Positions 8,245-16,098 of a DNA stretch of 64,000 nt are shown here, piece by piece. The notes beneath the pieces are model-generated. The model searched no databases and was not told where the DNA came from. It saw only the letters and a list, made by a program, of their open reading frames with translations. Position numbers and translations under genes: made by a program. How positions within the stretch are numbered: the stretch's first letter is position 1; every line of letters starts with the position of its first letter. Origin of the DNA: Saccharothrix algeriensis (GTDB lineage: Bacteria; Actinomycetota; Actinomycetes; Mycobacteriales; Pseudonocardiaceae); assembly GCF_016907655.1 (NCBI RefSeq), contig NZ_JAFBCL010000001.1:5242001-5306000 (forward strand), in the 5' to 3' direction.

Positions 8245-9048
8245 ATGAGGAAAGCGTTGCGGCTGCGGCGCCTCTCCCGCCCGCGCGACGACAGGTACCT
8301 CTTCGTCCCGCTGGACCACAGCGTCTCGGACGGCCCGGTGGTCCCGCGCGACCGGTGGCCCGACCTGATCCGGTCCGTGGTCGTCGGGGGCGCCGACGCC
8401 ATCATCGTCCACAAAGGACGGGTCCGCACGATCGACCCGCACCTGCTCGCCGGCTGCGCGCTCGTCGTCCACCTGAGCGCGGGCACCGCGCACGCGGCCG
8501 ACGCCAACGCCAAGGTGCTCGTCGGCGAGGTGGAGGAGGCGCTGCGGCTGGGCGCGGACGCGGTCAGCGTGCACGTCAACGTCGGCTCCGACACCGAGGC
8601 GCGCCAGCTCGCCGACCTCGGCGTGGTCGCGGGCGCGTGCGACGCGTGGAACGTGCCGCTGGTCGCCATGGTCTACCCGCGCGGACCGCGCGTCGCGGAC
8701 CCGCACGACCCGGCGCTGCTCTCCCACGTCGTCAACATCGCCGTGGACTTGGGCGCGGACATCGTCAAGACCAACCTGGCGCTGCCCGCGGAGCGGATGG
8801 CGGAGGTCGTCGCGAGCTGCCCCATCCCGGTGCTGGTCGCGGGCGGGCCCGCCGACGGCGGCTGCGTCGTCGACCGCGCCCGCGCCTCGATGGCGGCGGG
8901 GTGCGCGGGCCTGGCCGTCGGCCGCCGCGTGTTCACCGCGCCCTCGCCGGTGGCGCTGGTGGCCGAGCTGGCGGCGGTCGTCCACGTCGACCGCCACCCG
9001 GACCCGCACCCCGACCTGGTGCACGCCGTGGCGACCGCGGCGCCGTGA
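8245..9048 (+). CDS. griI: GriI-type aldolase (2-amino-4,5-dihydroxy-6-oxo-7-phosphooxyheptanoate synthase)
   Basis: A 267-residue DhnA/class I aldolase-family protein. Start ATG 8245 follows GGGAGGTG by 8 nt; the longer frame from 8164 lacks a site. Conserved features are PLDHSVSDG (DHS 24-26), the YPRG motif (Y144) and the Schiff-base lysine in DIVKTN (K175). In Streptomyces griseus GriI condenses aspartate semialdehyde with dihydroxyacetone phosphate to a C7 amino sugar-like product; archaeal homologues make a precursor of 3-dehydroquinate. The next gene is GriH-like, which favours the 3-amino-4-hydroxybenzoate route, because this genome also has ordinary aroB and aroQ. Cytoplasmic. Confidence 0.82.
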   Translation: MRKALRLRRLSRPRDDRYLFVPLDHSVSDGPVVPRDRWPDLIRSVVVGGADAIIVHKGRVRTIDPHLLAGCALVVHLSAGTAHAADANAKVLVGEVEEALRLGADAVSVHVNVGSDTEARQLADLGVVAGACDAWNVPLVAMVYPRGPRVADPHDPALLSHVVNIAVDLGADIVKTNLALPAERMAEVVASCPIPVLVAGGPADGGCVVDRARASMAAGCAGLAVGRRVFTAPSPVALVAELAAVVHVDRHPDPHPDLVHAVATAAP

Positions 9049-9060
9049 TCCCGCCCACCG

Positions 9061-9202
9061 CCCCGGGACCGCCCCGCGCCGTGACCCCGCCCGCCGCCGT
9101 GACCCGCGCTGTGACCCCGCCCGGCGCCCCGACCCCGCCTCGCGCCGAGAGCCCGCCCGCCGGCGTGACCCCGCCCGGTGCCCCGACCCCGCCCGCCAAC
9201 CA
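9061..9202. repeat. Degenerate GTGACCCCGCCCG repeats
   Basis: The spacer between the GriI-like and GriH-like genes consists mostly of imperfect 12-18-bp units around cgtgaccccgcccg. No ORF is convincing. It ends at the GGAG ribosome site of the next gene. Confidence 0.6.
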
Positions 9203-9214
9203 TTGGAGCCCGGC

Positions 9215-10288
9215 GTGAAGTTCGCCTGGATCGACCTCCGAACCGTCCCCGAGGCGCACCGCGAGCCCGTGGTCGACGCCGCCGTGCACGCCCGCCTGGC
9301 CGGGGTCGTGTCCGACGACGCGGCCCTGCTGGACCGGCTGCCGCCGACGGTCACCCGCGTGCTGGTCGCCGACCGGCCCGTGGAGAGCCCGCACCTGGTC
9401 GTCGCCGCCGTGGACGACCAGGACCAGCTGGACCGCCTGGCCGCGACCGCCGCGTTCGTCCGGGTACACGACGACCGCACGCTGCGGCTCGCGTGCGCGG
9501 CGGCGGTCCGGTTGGAGCACACCGTCGTCGCCTTCGCCGACCCGACGAAGATCCCGCTGGAGATCGTCATCGCCGCCGCCGACGGCGCGCCGGGCCGGCT
9601 GGTCACGGTCGTCGCCGACCTGGAGGAGGCGGCCGTCGTGCTCGACGTGCTGGAGCACGGCTCGGACGGCGTGCTCCTCGCGCCCCGCGACGCGGCCGAC
9701 GTGTTCGCCCTGGCCCGGCTGCTGGAGGCCGCGACGCCGCCGCTGGAGCTGACCACGCTCACCGTCGAGGGCATCGCGCGCAACGGCCTCGGCGACCGGG
9801 TGTGCGTGGACACCTGCTCGCACTTCCGGGAGGACGAGGGCATCCTCGTCGGGTCGTTCTCGTCGGGGTTCGTCCTGTGCTGCAGCGAGACCCACCCGCT
9901 GCCCTACATGCCCACCCGGCCCTTCCGGGTCAACGCGGGCGCGCTGCACTCCTACGTGCTCGGCCCGGACAACCGGACCAACTACCTGTCCGAGCTGCGC
10001 TCCGGCAGCACCGTGCTGGCGGTGGACTCCGAGGGCCGCACCCGCCGGGTCACCGTGGGCCGGGCGAAGCTGGAGTCGCGCCCGATCCTCACCGTCACCG
10101 CCCGCTCGCCGGAGGGCGTCGAGGTCAGCCTCACCGTGCAGGACGACTGGCACGTGCGCGTCCTCGGACCCGGCGGCAAGGTCCGCAACGTCACCGAGCT
10201 GCGCCGCGGCGACGAGCTGCTGGGCTACCTGGCGACCGAGCAGCGCCACGTGGGCATCCCCATCGGGGAGTTCTGCAAGGAGACCTGA
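9215..10288 (+). CDS. griH: GriH-type 3-dehydroquinate synthase II / 3,4-AHBA synthase
   Basis: A 357-residue member of the DHQ synthase II family. The GTG at 9215 gives MKFAWIDLR, matching the usual N-terminus of the family, with GGAG 6 nt upstream. Conserved central block CVDTCSHFREDEGILVGSFS and SSGFVLCCSETH, then RPFRVNAGALHSYV. In grixazone biosynthesis GriH converts the GriI product to 3-amino-4-hydroxybenzoic acid in the cytoplasm; archaeal relatives make 3-dehydroquinate by oxidative deamination. Adjacency to a GriI homologue supports the former. Downstream is idi in the same direction, 59 bp away. Confidence 0.85.
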   Translation: MKFAWIDLRTVPEAHREPVVDAAVHARLAGVVSDDAALLDRLPPTVTRVLVADRPVESPHLVVAAVDDQDQLDRLAATAAFVRVHDDRTLRLACAAAVRLEHTVVAFADPTKIPLEIVIAAADGAPGRLVTVVADLEEAAVVLDVLEHGSDGVLLAPRDAADVFALARLLEAATPPLELTTLTVEGIARNGLGDRVCVDTCSHFREDEGILVGSFSSGFVLCCSETHPLPYMPTRPFRVNAGALHSYVLGPDNRTNYLSELRSGSTVLAVDSEGRTRRVTVGRAKLESRPILTVTARSPEGVEVSLTVQDDWHVRVLGPGGKVRNVTELRRGDELLGYLATEQRHVGIPIGEFCKET

Positions 10289-10347
10289 CCGCAGGGCCCC
10301 TCGCGCCGCCGCGCGGCGGGCGCGGGCGGTGTGGCAGGGTGGCCGGT

Positions 10348-10923
10348 GTGGAACAAGTCGTGTTGCTGGACGAGTCGGGGACCGGGATCGGCGTGGCCGA
10401 CAAGGCGCACGTGCACCACTCGGACACCCCGCTGCACCTGGCGTTCTCCAGCTACCTGTTCTCGCCGGCCGGCCGGCTGCTGCTGACCAGGCGGGCGCTG
10501 CACAAGAAGACCTGGCCGGGCGTCTGGACCAACACCTGCTGCGGCCACCCCGAGCCGGGCGAGGACGCGGCCTCGGCGGTGGCCCGCCGGCTGTCCGACG
10601 AGCTGGGCGTGACCGGCGTCCGGCTGGACCTGGTCCTGCCCGCGTTCCGCTACCGGGCGGTCATGGACAACGGCGTCGTGGAGAACGAGATGTGCCCGGT
10701 GTTCCGGGGCCTGCTCGACCACGACCCGACCCCGAACCCGGACGAGGTCGACGACTTCGAGTGGGTCGAGTGGGCGGACTTCGTGCCGGCGGTCCTGTCC
10801 GGGGTCCGGCCCATCTCCCCGTGGTGCAAGCTGCAGGTGGAGGAACTGGCCGCCCTGGACCCGGACCCGTGGGCCTGGCCGACCGCCCCGGCCGCCGCCC
10901 TCCCGCCGGCCGCGAGGCCCTGA
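10348..10923 (+). CDS. idi: Isopentenyl-diphosphate delta-isomerase, type I
   Basis: A 191-residue Nudix-fold enzyme that interconverts isopentenyl and dimethylallyl diphosphate. Diagnostic motif WPGVWTNTCCGHP with the metal and catalytic cysteine, followed by ARRLSDELG (Nudix helix) and ENEMCPVFRG with the catalytic glutamate. GTG 10348 is chosen because AGGG lies 8 nt upstream; GTG 10339 is also in frame. It lies 59 bp after the GriH-like gene and may be co-transcribed. A perfect 16-bp hairpin follows. Link to a prenylated aminohydroxybenzoate product is possible but unproven. Confidence 0.93.
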   Translation: MEQVVLLDESGTGIGVADKAHVHHSDTPLHLAFSSYLFSPAGRLLLTRRALHKKTWPGVWTNTCCGHPEPGEDAASAVARRLSDELGVTGVRLDLVLPAFRYRAVMDNGVVENEMCPVFRGLLDHDPTPNPDEVDDFEWVEWADFVPAVLSGVRPISPWCKLQVEELAALDPDPWAWPTAPAAALPPAARP

Positions 10924-10937
10924 CACCCGCCCTTCCC

Positions 10938-10975
10938 GCGCCCCGGCCGCCCGCCGTGACGGGCGGCCGGGGCGC
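10938..10975 (+). terminator. Strong hairpin after idi
   Basis: Perfect 16-bp stem gcgccccggccgcccg / cgggcggccggggcgc with a 6-nt loop, 14 bases after the idi stop. There is no T run, as is usual in these genomes. The remaining bases to 11232 hold no gene; 11120-11230 is less GC-rich and likely contains the promoter of the lectin gene. Confidence 0.75.
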
Positions 10976-11232
10976 GCCGCCTTCCCCTGCGCGCGGGAGC
11001 CGGGTGGGGTAGAAAGGACCCGGGGGTTGGTCCGCTCGCTGGACGGCGCGTCCGCCGGACGGCCCATCGGCTGGGCCCGCACCGGACCCAGCGTGAGCGC
11101 TCGGGCGCGCCGGCGCAATTTGTGCGGAGAGCGGTTGCCGATTCGGAGCACACAACTGTCCACCATTCGATGAAGTGTGTTCGTGTTACGTTCGCCATTG
11201 TTCTGCTGAACACCGTGCGAACGGAGGCAATT

Positions 11233-12141
11233 GTGCGTTCATATTTCGCTAGAGTGCTGGTCGTCACGGCGCTGGTGTTGTTTTCCGGGGGCGCCGTGAC
11301 CACTGCCGCCACGGCCGAGGAGCCGACGGACCGGCGGTGGTCGAATTGGGCCGACCTGGGTGGCGTGGTCACCGCCGGCCCGGCGGTGTCCTCCTGGTCG
11401 GAGAACAGGCTGGACGTCTTCGCCCGCGGCACCGATTCCGCCGTGTGGCACAAGTGGTGGAACGGCAGTTCGTGGTCGGGTTGGGAAAGCCTCGGCGGGG
11501 TCATCATCGACAACCCGGCCGCCGTGTCGTGGGGGCCGAACCGCATCGACCTGTTCGGGCGCGGCGCCGACAACCACCTGTGGCACAAGTGGTGGAACGG
11601 CAGTTCGTGGTCGGGCTGGGAGGACCTCGGCGGTGTGATCACCGCGGGCCCGGCGGTCGCCTCCTGGTCGGGCAACCGGTTGGACGTCTTCGTCCGGGGC
11701 GCCGACTCGGCGGTGTGGCACAAGTGGTGGAACGGCAGTTCGTGGTCGGGTTGGGAGAGCCTCGGCGGGGTCATCATCGACAACCCGGCCGCCGTGTCGT
11801 GGGGGCCCAACCGCATCGACGTGTTCGTCGAGGGCACCGACAACCACCTGCACCACAAGTGGTGGAACGGCAGCTCGTGGTCCGGTTGGGAGGACCTCGG
11901 CGGTGTGATCACGGCGGGCCCGTCGGTGTCCTCCTGGGCGGCCAACCGGCTGGACGTCTTCGCCAAGGGCACCGACAACCAGTTGTGGCACAAGTGGTGG
12001 AACGGCAGCTCCTGGTCCGGCTGGGAGAACCTGGGCGGTGTGTTCCTGCACAACCCGGCCGCCGTGTCGTGGGGCCCGAACCGCATCGACGTGTTCGTCG
12101 AGGGCACCGACAACCACGTCTACCACAAGGCTTGGTACTGA
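11233..12141 (+). CDS. Secreted PLL-like beta-propeller lectin, six repeats
   Basis: Start GTG 11233 follows ACGGAGGC; it gives a typical signal peptide (VRSYFARVLVVTALVLFSGG...TAATA) and a mature protein made wholly of six ~45-residue repeats (first at 11341). Each has W at the start, LGGV, a variable part, NRLDVF or NRIDVF, and ends HKWWNGSSW. This is the repeat of the Photorhabdus PLL/fucose-lectin and tachylectin-2-like propellers, so binding of glycans outside the cell is likely. Repeats alternate between two types (odd: TAGPAVSSW; even: DNPAAVSWGPNRID), making three 90-residue units. PLL proteins usually have seven blades; six here is notable. Confidence 0.85.
   Translation: MRSYFARVLVVTALVLFSGGAVTTAATAEEPTDRRWSNWADLGGVVTAGPAVSSWSENRLDVFARGTDSAVWHKWWNGSSWSGWESLGGVIIDNPAAVSWGPNRIDLFGRGADNHLWHKWWNGSSWSGWEDLGGVITAGPAVASWSGNRLDVFVRGADSAVWHKWWNGSSWSGWESLGGVIIDNPAAVSWGPNRIDVFVEGTDNHLHHKWWNGSSWSGWEDLGGVITAGPSVSSWAANRLDVFAKGTDNQLWHKWWNGSSWSGWENLGGVFLHNPAAVSWGPNRIDVFVEGTDNHVYHKAWY
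11341..12138 (+). repeat. Six 135-bp coding repeats in A/B order
   Basis: Repeat starts at 11341, 11476, 11611, 11746, 11881 and 12016 (the last is 123 bp). Same-type repeats are nearly identical in DNA (for example the junction encoding HKWWNGSSWSGWE), which indicates recent duplication of a 270-bp A+B unit. Confidence 0.9.
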
Positions 12142-12150
12142 TCCCCGCGG

Positions 12151-12224
12151 GCTGATCCGCCCGGAGCGGGATCAGCGATTTCCGTGACCGGTCCCTGTTT
12201 CCCCGCCCACGCGGGGGAACAGGG
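12151..12224. terminator. Two hairpins downstream of the lectin gene
   Basis: First stem gctgatcc/ggatcagc (12151-12158 with 12169-12176), second stem ccctgtttccccgc/gcgggggaacaggg (12193-12206 with 12211-12224; one G-T pair). The second is strong enough to act as a terminator for the lectin transcript. Confidence 0.65.
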
Positions 12225-12305
12225 CGCCCCCGCACGCCGCGGCGCGGATCCTGTCGGTTGCCTGAACGGCGGAACACCGGTCGGCCGCTGTCCGTTTCGA
12301 CCGTT

Positions 12306-13001
12306 GTGCTGACCGATGGACCCACCCCCACCCGTTCCCCGGCCCGCTTCGTCGCGCTCGGCGGGGCCGCCGCCGTCGTGCTGACCGTCGTCATGGTGGG
12401 CTCGCTCGACGCGCACCGGCTCGCCACCACCGCGGTCGGGTTGCGGCGCACCATCTCCGAGTACGCGCTCGGGCCGCAGCGCTGGGTGTTCGACACGGCG
12501 GTCGGGCTGCTGGCGGCCGGGTCGCTGGCGATCCTCGCCGTGCTGGTGCGCGGGGGCATCACCCGGTGGGGCTCGCCCGGATCGCTGGCGTTCGCGGCGT
12601 GGTCGGCCGGGCTGGCGCTGGTGGTGGTGTTCCCCAAGCACGACTGGTCGGTCGGCCCCAGCCTGAGCGGAGACATCCACCGCGTGGGCAGCCTGGTGGC
12701 GTTCCTCAGCCTGCCGGTCGCGGCCGTGCTGCTCGCGCGGCCCTGGCTGCGGGACCCGGTGTGGGGCGGGCACGCGCGGTGGACGCTGCGGCTCGGGGTG
12801 CTCTCCGCGCTGAGCTTCACCCCGATCCTGTACGCGGTGCTGGTGAACGTGGTGGTCGGCACCTCCTGGTGGCGCGTGCTGCCGCTGGGCTATGTCGAAC
12901 GGCTGCTGGTGCTGGTGGAGGTGGTCGCGGTGCTGGTGGTCGCCTGGTGGGCGATCGCGGCGGCTCAGCCCGCGTACAGGCCGTCCAGCACGTCCCGGTA
13001 G
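12306..13001 (+). CDS. DUF998-type membrane protein
   Basis: About 231 residues with six likely transmembrane segments, beginning VALGGAAAVVLTVVMVG and ending VVAVLVVAWWAIAAA. The segment RTISEYALGPQRWVFDTAVG and the later PKHDW are typical of DUF998 proteins, whose function is unknown. The start is uncertain: GTG 12306 is chosen, TTG 12258 is in frame upstream. The last 37 bases overlap the 3' end of the convergent acyl-CoA synthetase gene. Confidence 0.75.
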   Translation: MLTDGPTPTRSPARFVALGGAAAVVLTVVMVGSLDAHRLATTAVGLRRTISEYALGPQRWVFDTAVGLLAAGSLAILAVLVRGGITRWGSPGSLAFAAWSAGLALVVVFPKHDWSVGPSLSGDIHRVGSLVAFLSLPVAAVLLARPWLRDPVWGGHARWTLRLGVLSALSFTPILYAVLVNVVVGTSWWRVLPLGYVERLLVLVEVVAVLVVAWWAIAAAQPAYRPSSTSR

Positions 13002-14578
13002 CGGGTCTCGATCTCGCGGCGGCGCATCTTCATGCTCGCGGTGAGGGTGCCGTCCTCGACGCTGAAGTCCTTGTCCAGCACCGCGAACTTCTTGATCGTC
13101 TCGTGCCGGGCGAGGTGGGCGTTGGCCGCGTCGACCGCGTGGCGCACCTCCGCGTCGGCGTCGAGGCCCTCCGGGGCGGTGTCCGGGTCCAGGGTCACCA
13201 GCGCGACGCAGTAGTTGCGCTGGTCGCCGTGCACCAGCACGTGCCCGATGTAGGGGCTGGCGGCCTTGAGCTTGCTCTCCACCGCCTGCGGCGCGACGTA
13301 CTTGCCCGCGGAGGTCTTGATCAGCTCCTTCTTGCGGTCGGTGATGCGCAGCCGGCCCGCCGCGTCCACCTCGCCGATGTCCCCGGTGCGCAGCCAGCCG
13401 TCGACCAGCGTCGCCGCCGTCTCCTCGGGCAGGTTGTGGTAGCCGCGCATGATCCCCCGGCCGCCGAGGAGCACCTCGCCGTCGTCGGCGATGCGGACCC
13501 GGGTGCCGGGCAGCGCCGTGCCGACCGTGCCGAACTCCTGCTCGCCGAGCCGGTTGAGGAACGACGCGGCGGAGGACTCGGTCAGGCCGTAGCCCTCCAG
13601 GACCGGGATGCCCGCGTTGTCGAAGAACCGCCCCACCTCCGGCGACAGCGGCGCGGAGCCGGACACGAAGCACCGGATCCGACCGCCGACGCGGGCCCGC
13701 AGCTTGGCGAACACCAGCCGGTCGGCGATCCGGTGGCGCAGGCCCCGGCCGGGCCGCTCGGCGACCTCCAGCGCCCAGGTGAACAGCTTCTCCCGCACCC
13801 CGCCCTCGGCGCGCACCGCGGCGACCACGCGGCTGTGGATCTTCTCGAACACCCGCGGCGCGCCCGCGACGATCGTGGGGCGCAGCTCGCGGAGGTTGTC
13901 CGCGATCCGCTCCGCCGCGCCGTCCACCGCCGTGACCGGGCCGATCGCGATCATGGCCACTTCGAGCATCTTGCCGAACGCGTGCGACATCGGCAGCCAC
14001 AGGAAGTGCAGGTCGTCCTCGACCAGCACGCCCAGCCCCGACACGGCTTCGGCGGTGTAGAGCCAGTTGTCGTGGGTCAGCTCCACGCCCTTGGGCACGC
14101 CGGTGGTGCCGGAGGTGTAGATCAGCGTGGCGAGCTGCTCGGGGGTGATGTCGTCCACCATGGCGTCGTAGTCGCCCACGTCCGAGGTCGGCAGGTCGTC
14201 CGTGGTCACCACGAGGGCGTCGCCCGCCTTGTCCACCAGGTCCGGGTCGGCGACCACGAGGAAGCTGCCCGAGTCGCGGATGATGTGCGCGGCCTCGTCG
14301 CGCGAGCTGCTGGGGTAGATGGTCGTCGTCACGCCACCCGCCGCGAGCACCGCCAGGTCCGCGAGGATCCACTCGACCCCGGTCCGCGCCATGATCGCGA
14401 CCCGCGCGCCCTCCTTGACCCCCAGCTGCCGGAAGCCCAGCGCGTGCCGGCGCACGGCCGCGTCGACCTCCGCCCAGGTCGACGAGACCCACCGGTCGCC
14501 GACCCGGTGGCGCAACGCTTCCCGGTCCGGGGTGGCGCGCACGCGTTCGCGCAGCAGATCGGGGATGGAACGGGCCAC
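12965..14578 (-). CDS. AMP-forming long-chain acyl-CoA synthetase (FadD15-like)
   Basis: A 537-residue ANL-superfamily enzyme that activates fatty acids as acyl-CoA through an acyl-adenylate. Motifs: P-loop LIYTSGTTGVPKGVELTHDN, A5 region LEGYGLTESSA, A7 WLRTGDIGE, A8 RITDRKKELIKTSAGKYV and the C-terminal lysine region. It is slightly shorter than the ~600-residue FadD15 group but complete from N-terminus to the C-terminal domain. Divergent from a TetR gene 50 bp away whose operator-like palindromes occupy the intergenic space; repression by that protein and relief by acyl-CoA is a likely scheme, as for other fatty-acid regulators. Confidence 0.9.
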   Translation of the reverse strand: MARSIPDLLRERVRATPDREALRHRVGDRWVSSTWAEVDAAVRRHALGFRQLGVKEGARVAIMARTGVEWILADLAVLAAGGVTTTIYPSSSRDEAAHIIRDSGSFLVVADPDLVDKAGDALVVTTDDLPTSDVGDYDAMVDDITPEQLATLIYTSGTTGVPKGVELTHDNWLYTAEAVSGLGVLVEDDLHFLWLPMSHAFGKMLEVAMIAIGPVTAVDGAAERIADNLRELRPTIVAGAPRVFEKIHSRVVAAVRAEGGVREKLFTWALEVAERPGRGLRHRIADRLVFAKLRARVGGRIRCFVSGSAPLSPEVGRFFDNAGIPVLEGYGLTESSAASFLNRLGEQEFGTVGTALPGTRVRIADDGEVLLGGRGIMRGYHNLPEETAATLVDGWLRTGDIGEVDAAGRLRITDRKKELIKTSAGKYVAPQAVESKLKAASPYIGHVLVHGDQRNYCVALVTLDPDTAPEGLDADAEVRHAVDAANAHLARHETIKKFAVLDKDFSVEDGTLTASMKMRRREIETRYRDVLDGLYAG

Positions 14579-14604
14579 GGCGACCTCCCGGACGGTGGAG
14601 CGGT

Positions 14605-14623
14605 GCTCTAGAGCGCTACTCTA
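14605..14623. promoter_or_regulatory. Palindromic operator/promoter between fadD-like gene and TetR gene
   Basis: Overlapping perfect inverted repeats: GCTCTAGAGC (14605-14614) and TAGAG-CGCTA-CTCTA (14609-14623). The TACTCT hexamer at 14617-14622 is 6 nt before the TetR GTG, fitting a -10 of a leaderless transcript, so binding here would shut off the TetR gene and probably the divergent synthetase gene. Confidence 0.65.
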
Positions 14624-14628
14624 TCGAC

Positions 14629-15171
14629 GTGAGGTCGGATCGTCAGCAGGCCGTGCTCGACGCGGCCCTGGCGTTGGTGGAAGCGGGGCAACCGGTCACC
14701 ATCGGCGCCCTGACCGCGCGGTCCGGCGTGTCCAACGGCAGCATCTACCACCACTTCGGCAGCCGGGCGGGCGTGTTCGAGGTGCTCTACGACGACAGCT
14801 TCGCGCTCTGCGTGGCCGCGATGACGCCCGCTCTCGCGGCGGGGGGCGCGGAGGAGGTCGTGCGCGGACTGGCCGTGCGCTACCTGGACTGGGTGGCCGC
14901 CAACCCCGCTCGGGCGCGCTTCCTCTACACCGCACCGCTGACCGTCGACCCGGCCGTGAAGGCCGCCGCCTTCGCGCCGGTCGCGCAGTGGTTCGCCGAG
15001 CAGGCCGAGCGGGGCAGGGTGCGCGGGATCCCCTCGTGGGCCCTGGACCCCGTCGTCATGGGCCCCGCGCACGAGTGCGCGCGCCGCTTCCTGCTCGGCC
15101 TCGTGGACCTGGCCGAGGCGCGGGAGTTGGTGGCGGATGCGGTGTGGGGCGCCGTCGCGCCTCTAGGGTGA
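14629..15171 (+). CDS. TetR-family transcriptional regulator
   Basis: A 180-residue protein with an N-terminal TetR helix-turn-helix (DAALALVEAGQPVTIGALTARSGVSNGSIYHHFGSR, residues ~8-46) and a helical ligand domain. GTG 14629 has no ribosome site but lies 6 nt after TACTCT, so translation of a leaderless mRNA is likely. Divergent from the acyl-CoA synthetase gene; its ligand is plausibly an acyl-CoA. The next gene starts 4 bp after its stop. Confidence 0.9.
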   Translation: MRSDRQQAVLDAALALVEAGQPVTIGALTARSGVSNGSIYHHFGSRAGVFEVLYDDSFALCVAAMTPALAAGGAEEVVRGLAVRYLDWVAANPARARFLYTAPLTVDPAVKAAAFAPVAQWFAEQAERGRVRGIPSWALDPVVMGPAHECARRFLLGLVDLAEARELVADAVWGAVAPLG

Positions 15172-15175
15172 GCGC

Positions 15176-15583
15176 ATGGCTTCTTGGGGAGACCTCTCGG
15201 CGTACGTCCGGGACACCTACGACGTGATCTCCGAGCAGGGCGACGAGATCCGCATCCTGTTCAGCTTCGAGCAGTTCGACGAGGACGACGAGCGCACCCA
15301 GGTGATCATCCTGGTCCGCGAGGTCCTGGACCGGCTGCACGAGTGGGTGCAGATCGCGTCCCCGATCGGCCTGGCGGCCGACATCGACCTGCGCGCGCTG
15401 CTGGAGGAAGTCGGCAACTCCACCATCGCCTGCGGCGCGGCCATCATGGGCGACCACGTCGTCCTGCGCCACTCCCTCCCGTTGGTGGACCTGGACATCC
15501 ACGAGTTCACCGACCCGTTGGCCCTGCTGGCCGGCACCGCGGACCAGCTGGAGGAGCAGTTCTTCGGCGGGGACAACTACTAG
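15176..15583 (+). CDS. Small acidic protein, YbjN/T3SC-like
   Basis: A 135-residue acidic soluble protein (DTYDVISEQGDEIRILFSFEQ..., EFTDPLALLAGTADQLEEQFFGGDNY). Alternating hydrophobic strands and a C-terminal helix with DPLALLAGTADQLEE resemble the YbjN/type III secretion chaperone-like fold of small actinobacterial proteins; that is a weak resemblance. It starts 4 bp after the TetR gene and may be co-transcribed with it. Function unknown. Confidence 0.8.
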   Translation: MASWGDLSAYVRDTYDVISEQGDEIRILFSFEQFDEDDERTQVIILVREVLDRLHEWVQIASPIGLAADIDLRALLEEVGNSTIACGAAIMGDHVVLRHSLPLVDLDIHEFTDPLALLAGTADQLEEQFFGGDNY

Positions 15584-15672
15584 GACGCGCACCCCCTCCA
15601 CCGACCCGCACACCGACCACTACCGGCAGCCCGCAGCTCTCGGCTCGGCACGCCCCGTGCAGTCCGGTGCCT

Positions 15673-16098
15673 TCGTGTTCTCCCCGTATGGCCTGCCCGG
15701 AGGGCTACCATGCTTTTCCTGGGGGTGCAAGCACGCTTTTCGCTTGCACCCCCAGGAAAAGCATGGTCGTCTTTGACAGGTCATGCGGGGAGAACACGAC
15801 CGCTGTTTCTTTTCATTCTCCTTGGCGGCCTGCCTGTCCGGCGAGGACTCTTTTAATCTTTTCAGCCTCGGGCGGTACAGCACCGAATCTCACCCGGATC
15901 CGTGCGCGACACGAGTATGAAGAGCGGCCGAGAGGCCCCCAAGGAGGAGGAAAAGAAAGGGCGGTCGTGTTCTCCTCCCCGTACGGCCTGCCGGAGGCAA
16001 TCATGCCGAGCAGGGGGTGTCAAGCGGTGAAGCGTGCTTGACACCCCCTGCTCGGCATGATTGGGCTGCGCCCAGGCCGTACGGGGAGGAGAACACGA
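15673..16098. repeat. Double-hairpin element, copy 1
   Basis: Two large hairpins separated by 165 bases. Hairpin A (15673-15799): outer stem 15673-15695 with 15777-15799 (23 bp, two G-T pairs), inner perfect 26-bp stem 15707-15732 with 15742-15767. Hairpin B (15965-16098): outer perfect 26-bp stem 15965-15990 with 16073-16098, inner perfect 27-bp stem 15999-16025 with 16036-16062. Both outer stems begin TCGTGTTCTCC and end CGTAYGGCCTG or CGTATGGCCTG. The middle also contains an imperfect inverted repeat (CGACCGC..TTTCTTTTC..TCCTTGG against its complement before hairpin B). The short flanks 15664-15672 and 16099-16107 pair with one mismatch. A second copy lies at 37995-38407. No coding content is convincing. 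Confidence 0.9.

Noticed and set aside
4986..9218. 1410-codon plus-strand ORF
   Set aside because: Runs antisense through the SDR and LysR genes, is made of RR/GG/HR-rich junk typical of high-GC antisense frames, and merges into the shadow of the aldolase gene.
15620..15883. Minus-strand ORF across element copy 1, with a similar ORF in copy 2 (37963-38208), encoding a Cys-rich peptide (CSPRMTCQRRPCFSWGC)
   Set aside because: The similarity follows from DNA identity of hairpin A. The cysteines fall in the palindrome arms, codon use is unlike real genes here, and there is no ribosome site. Structure explains the conservation better.
15673..16098. CRISPR array or transposon ends
   Set aside because: Only two hairpins per element with no regular spacers, no cas genes, and no transposase ORF.
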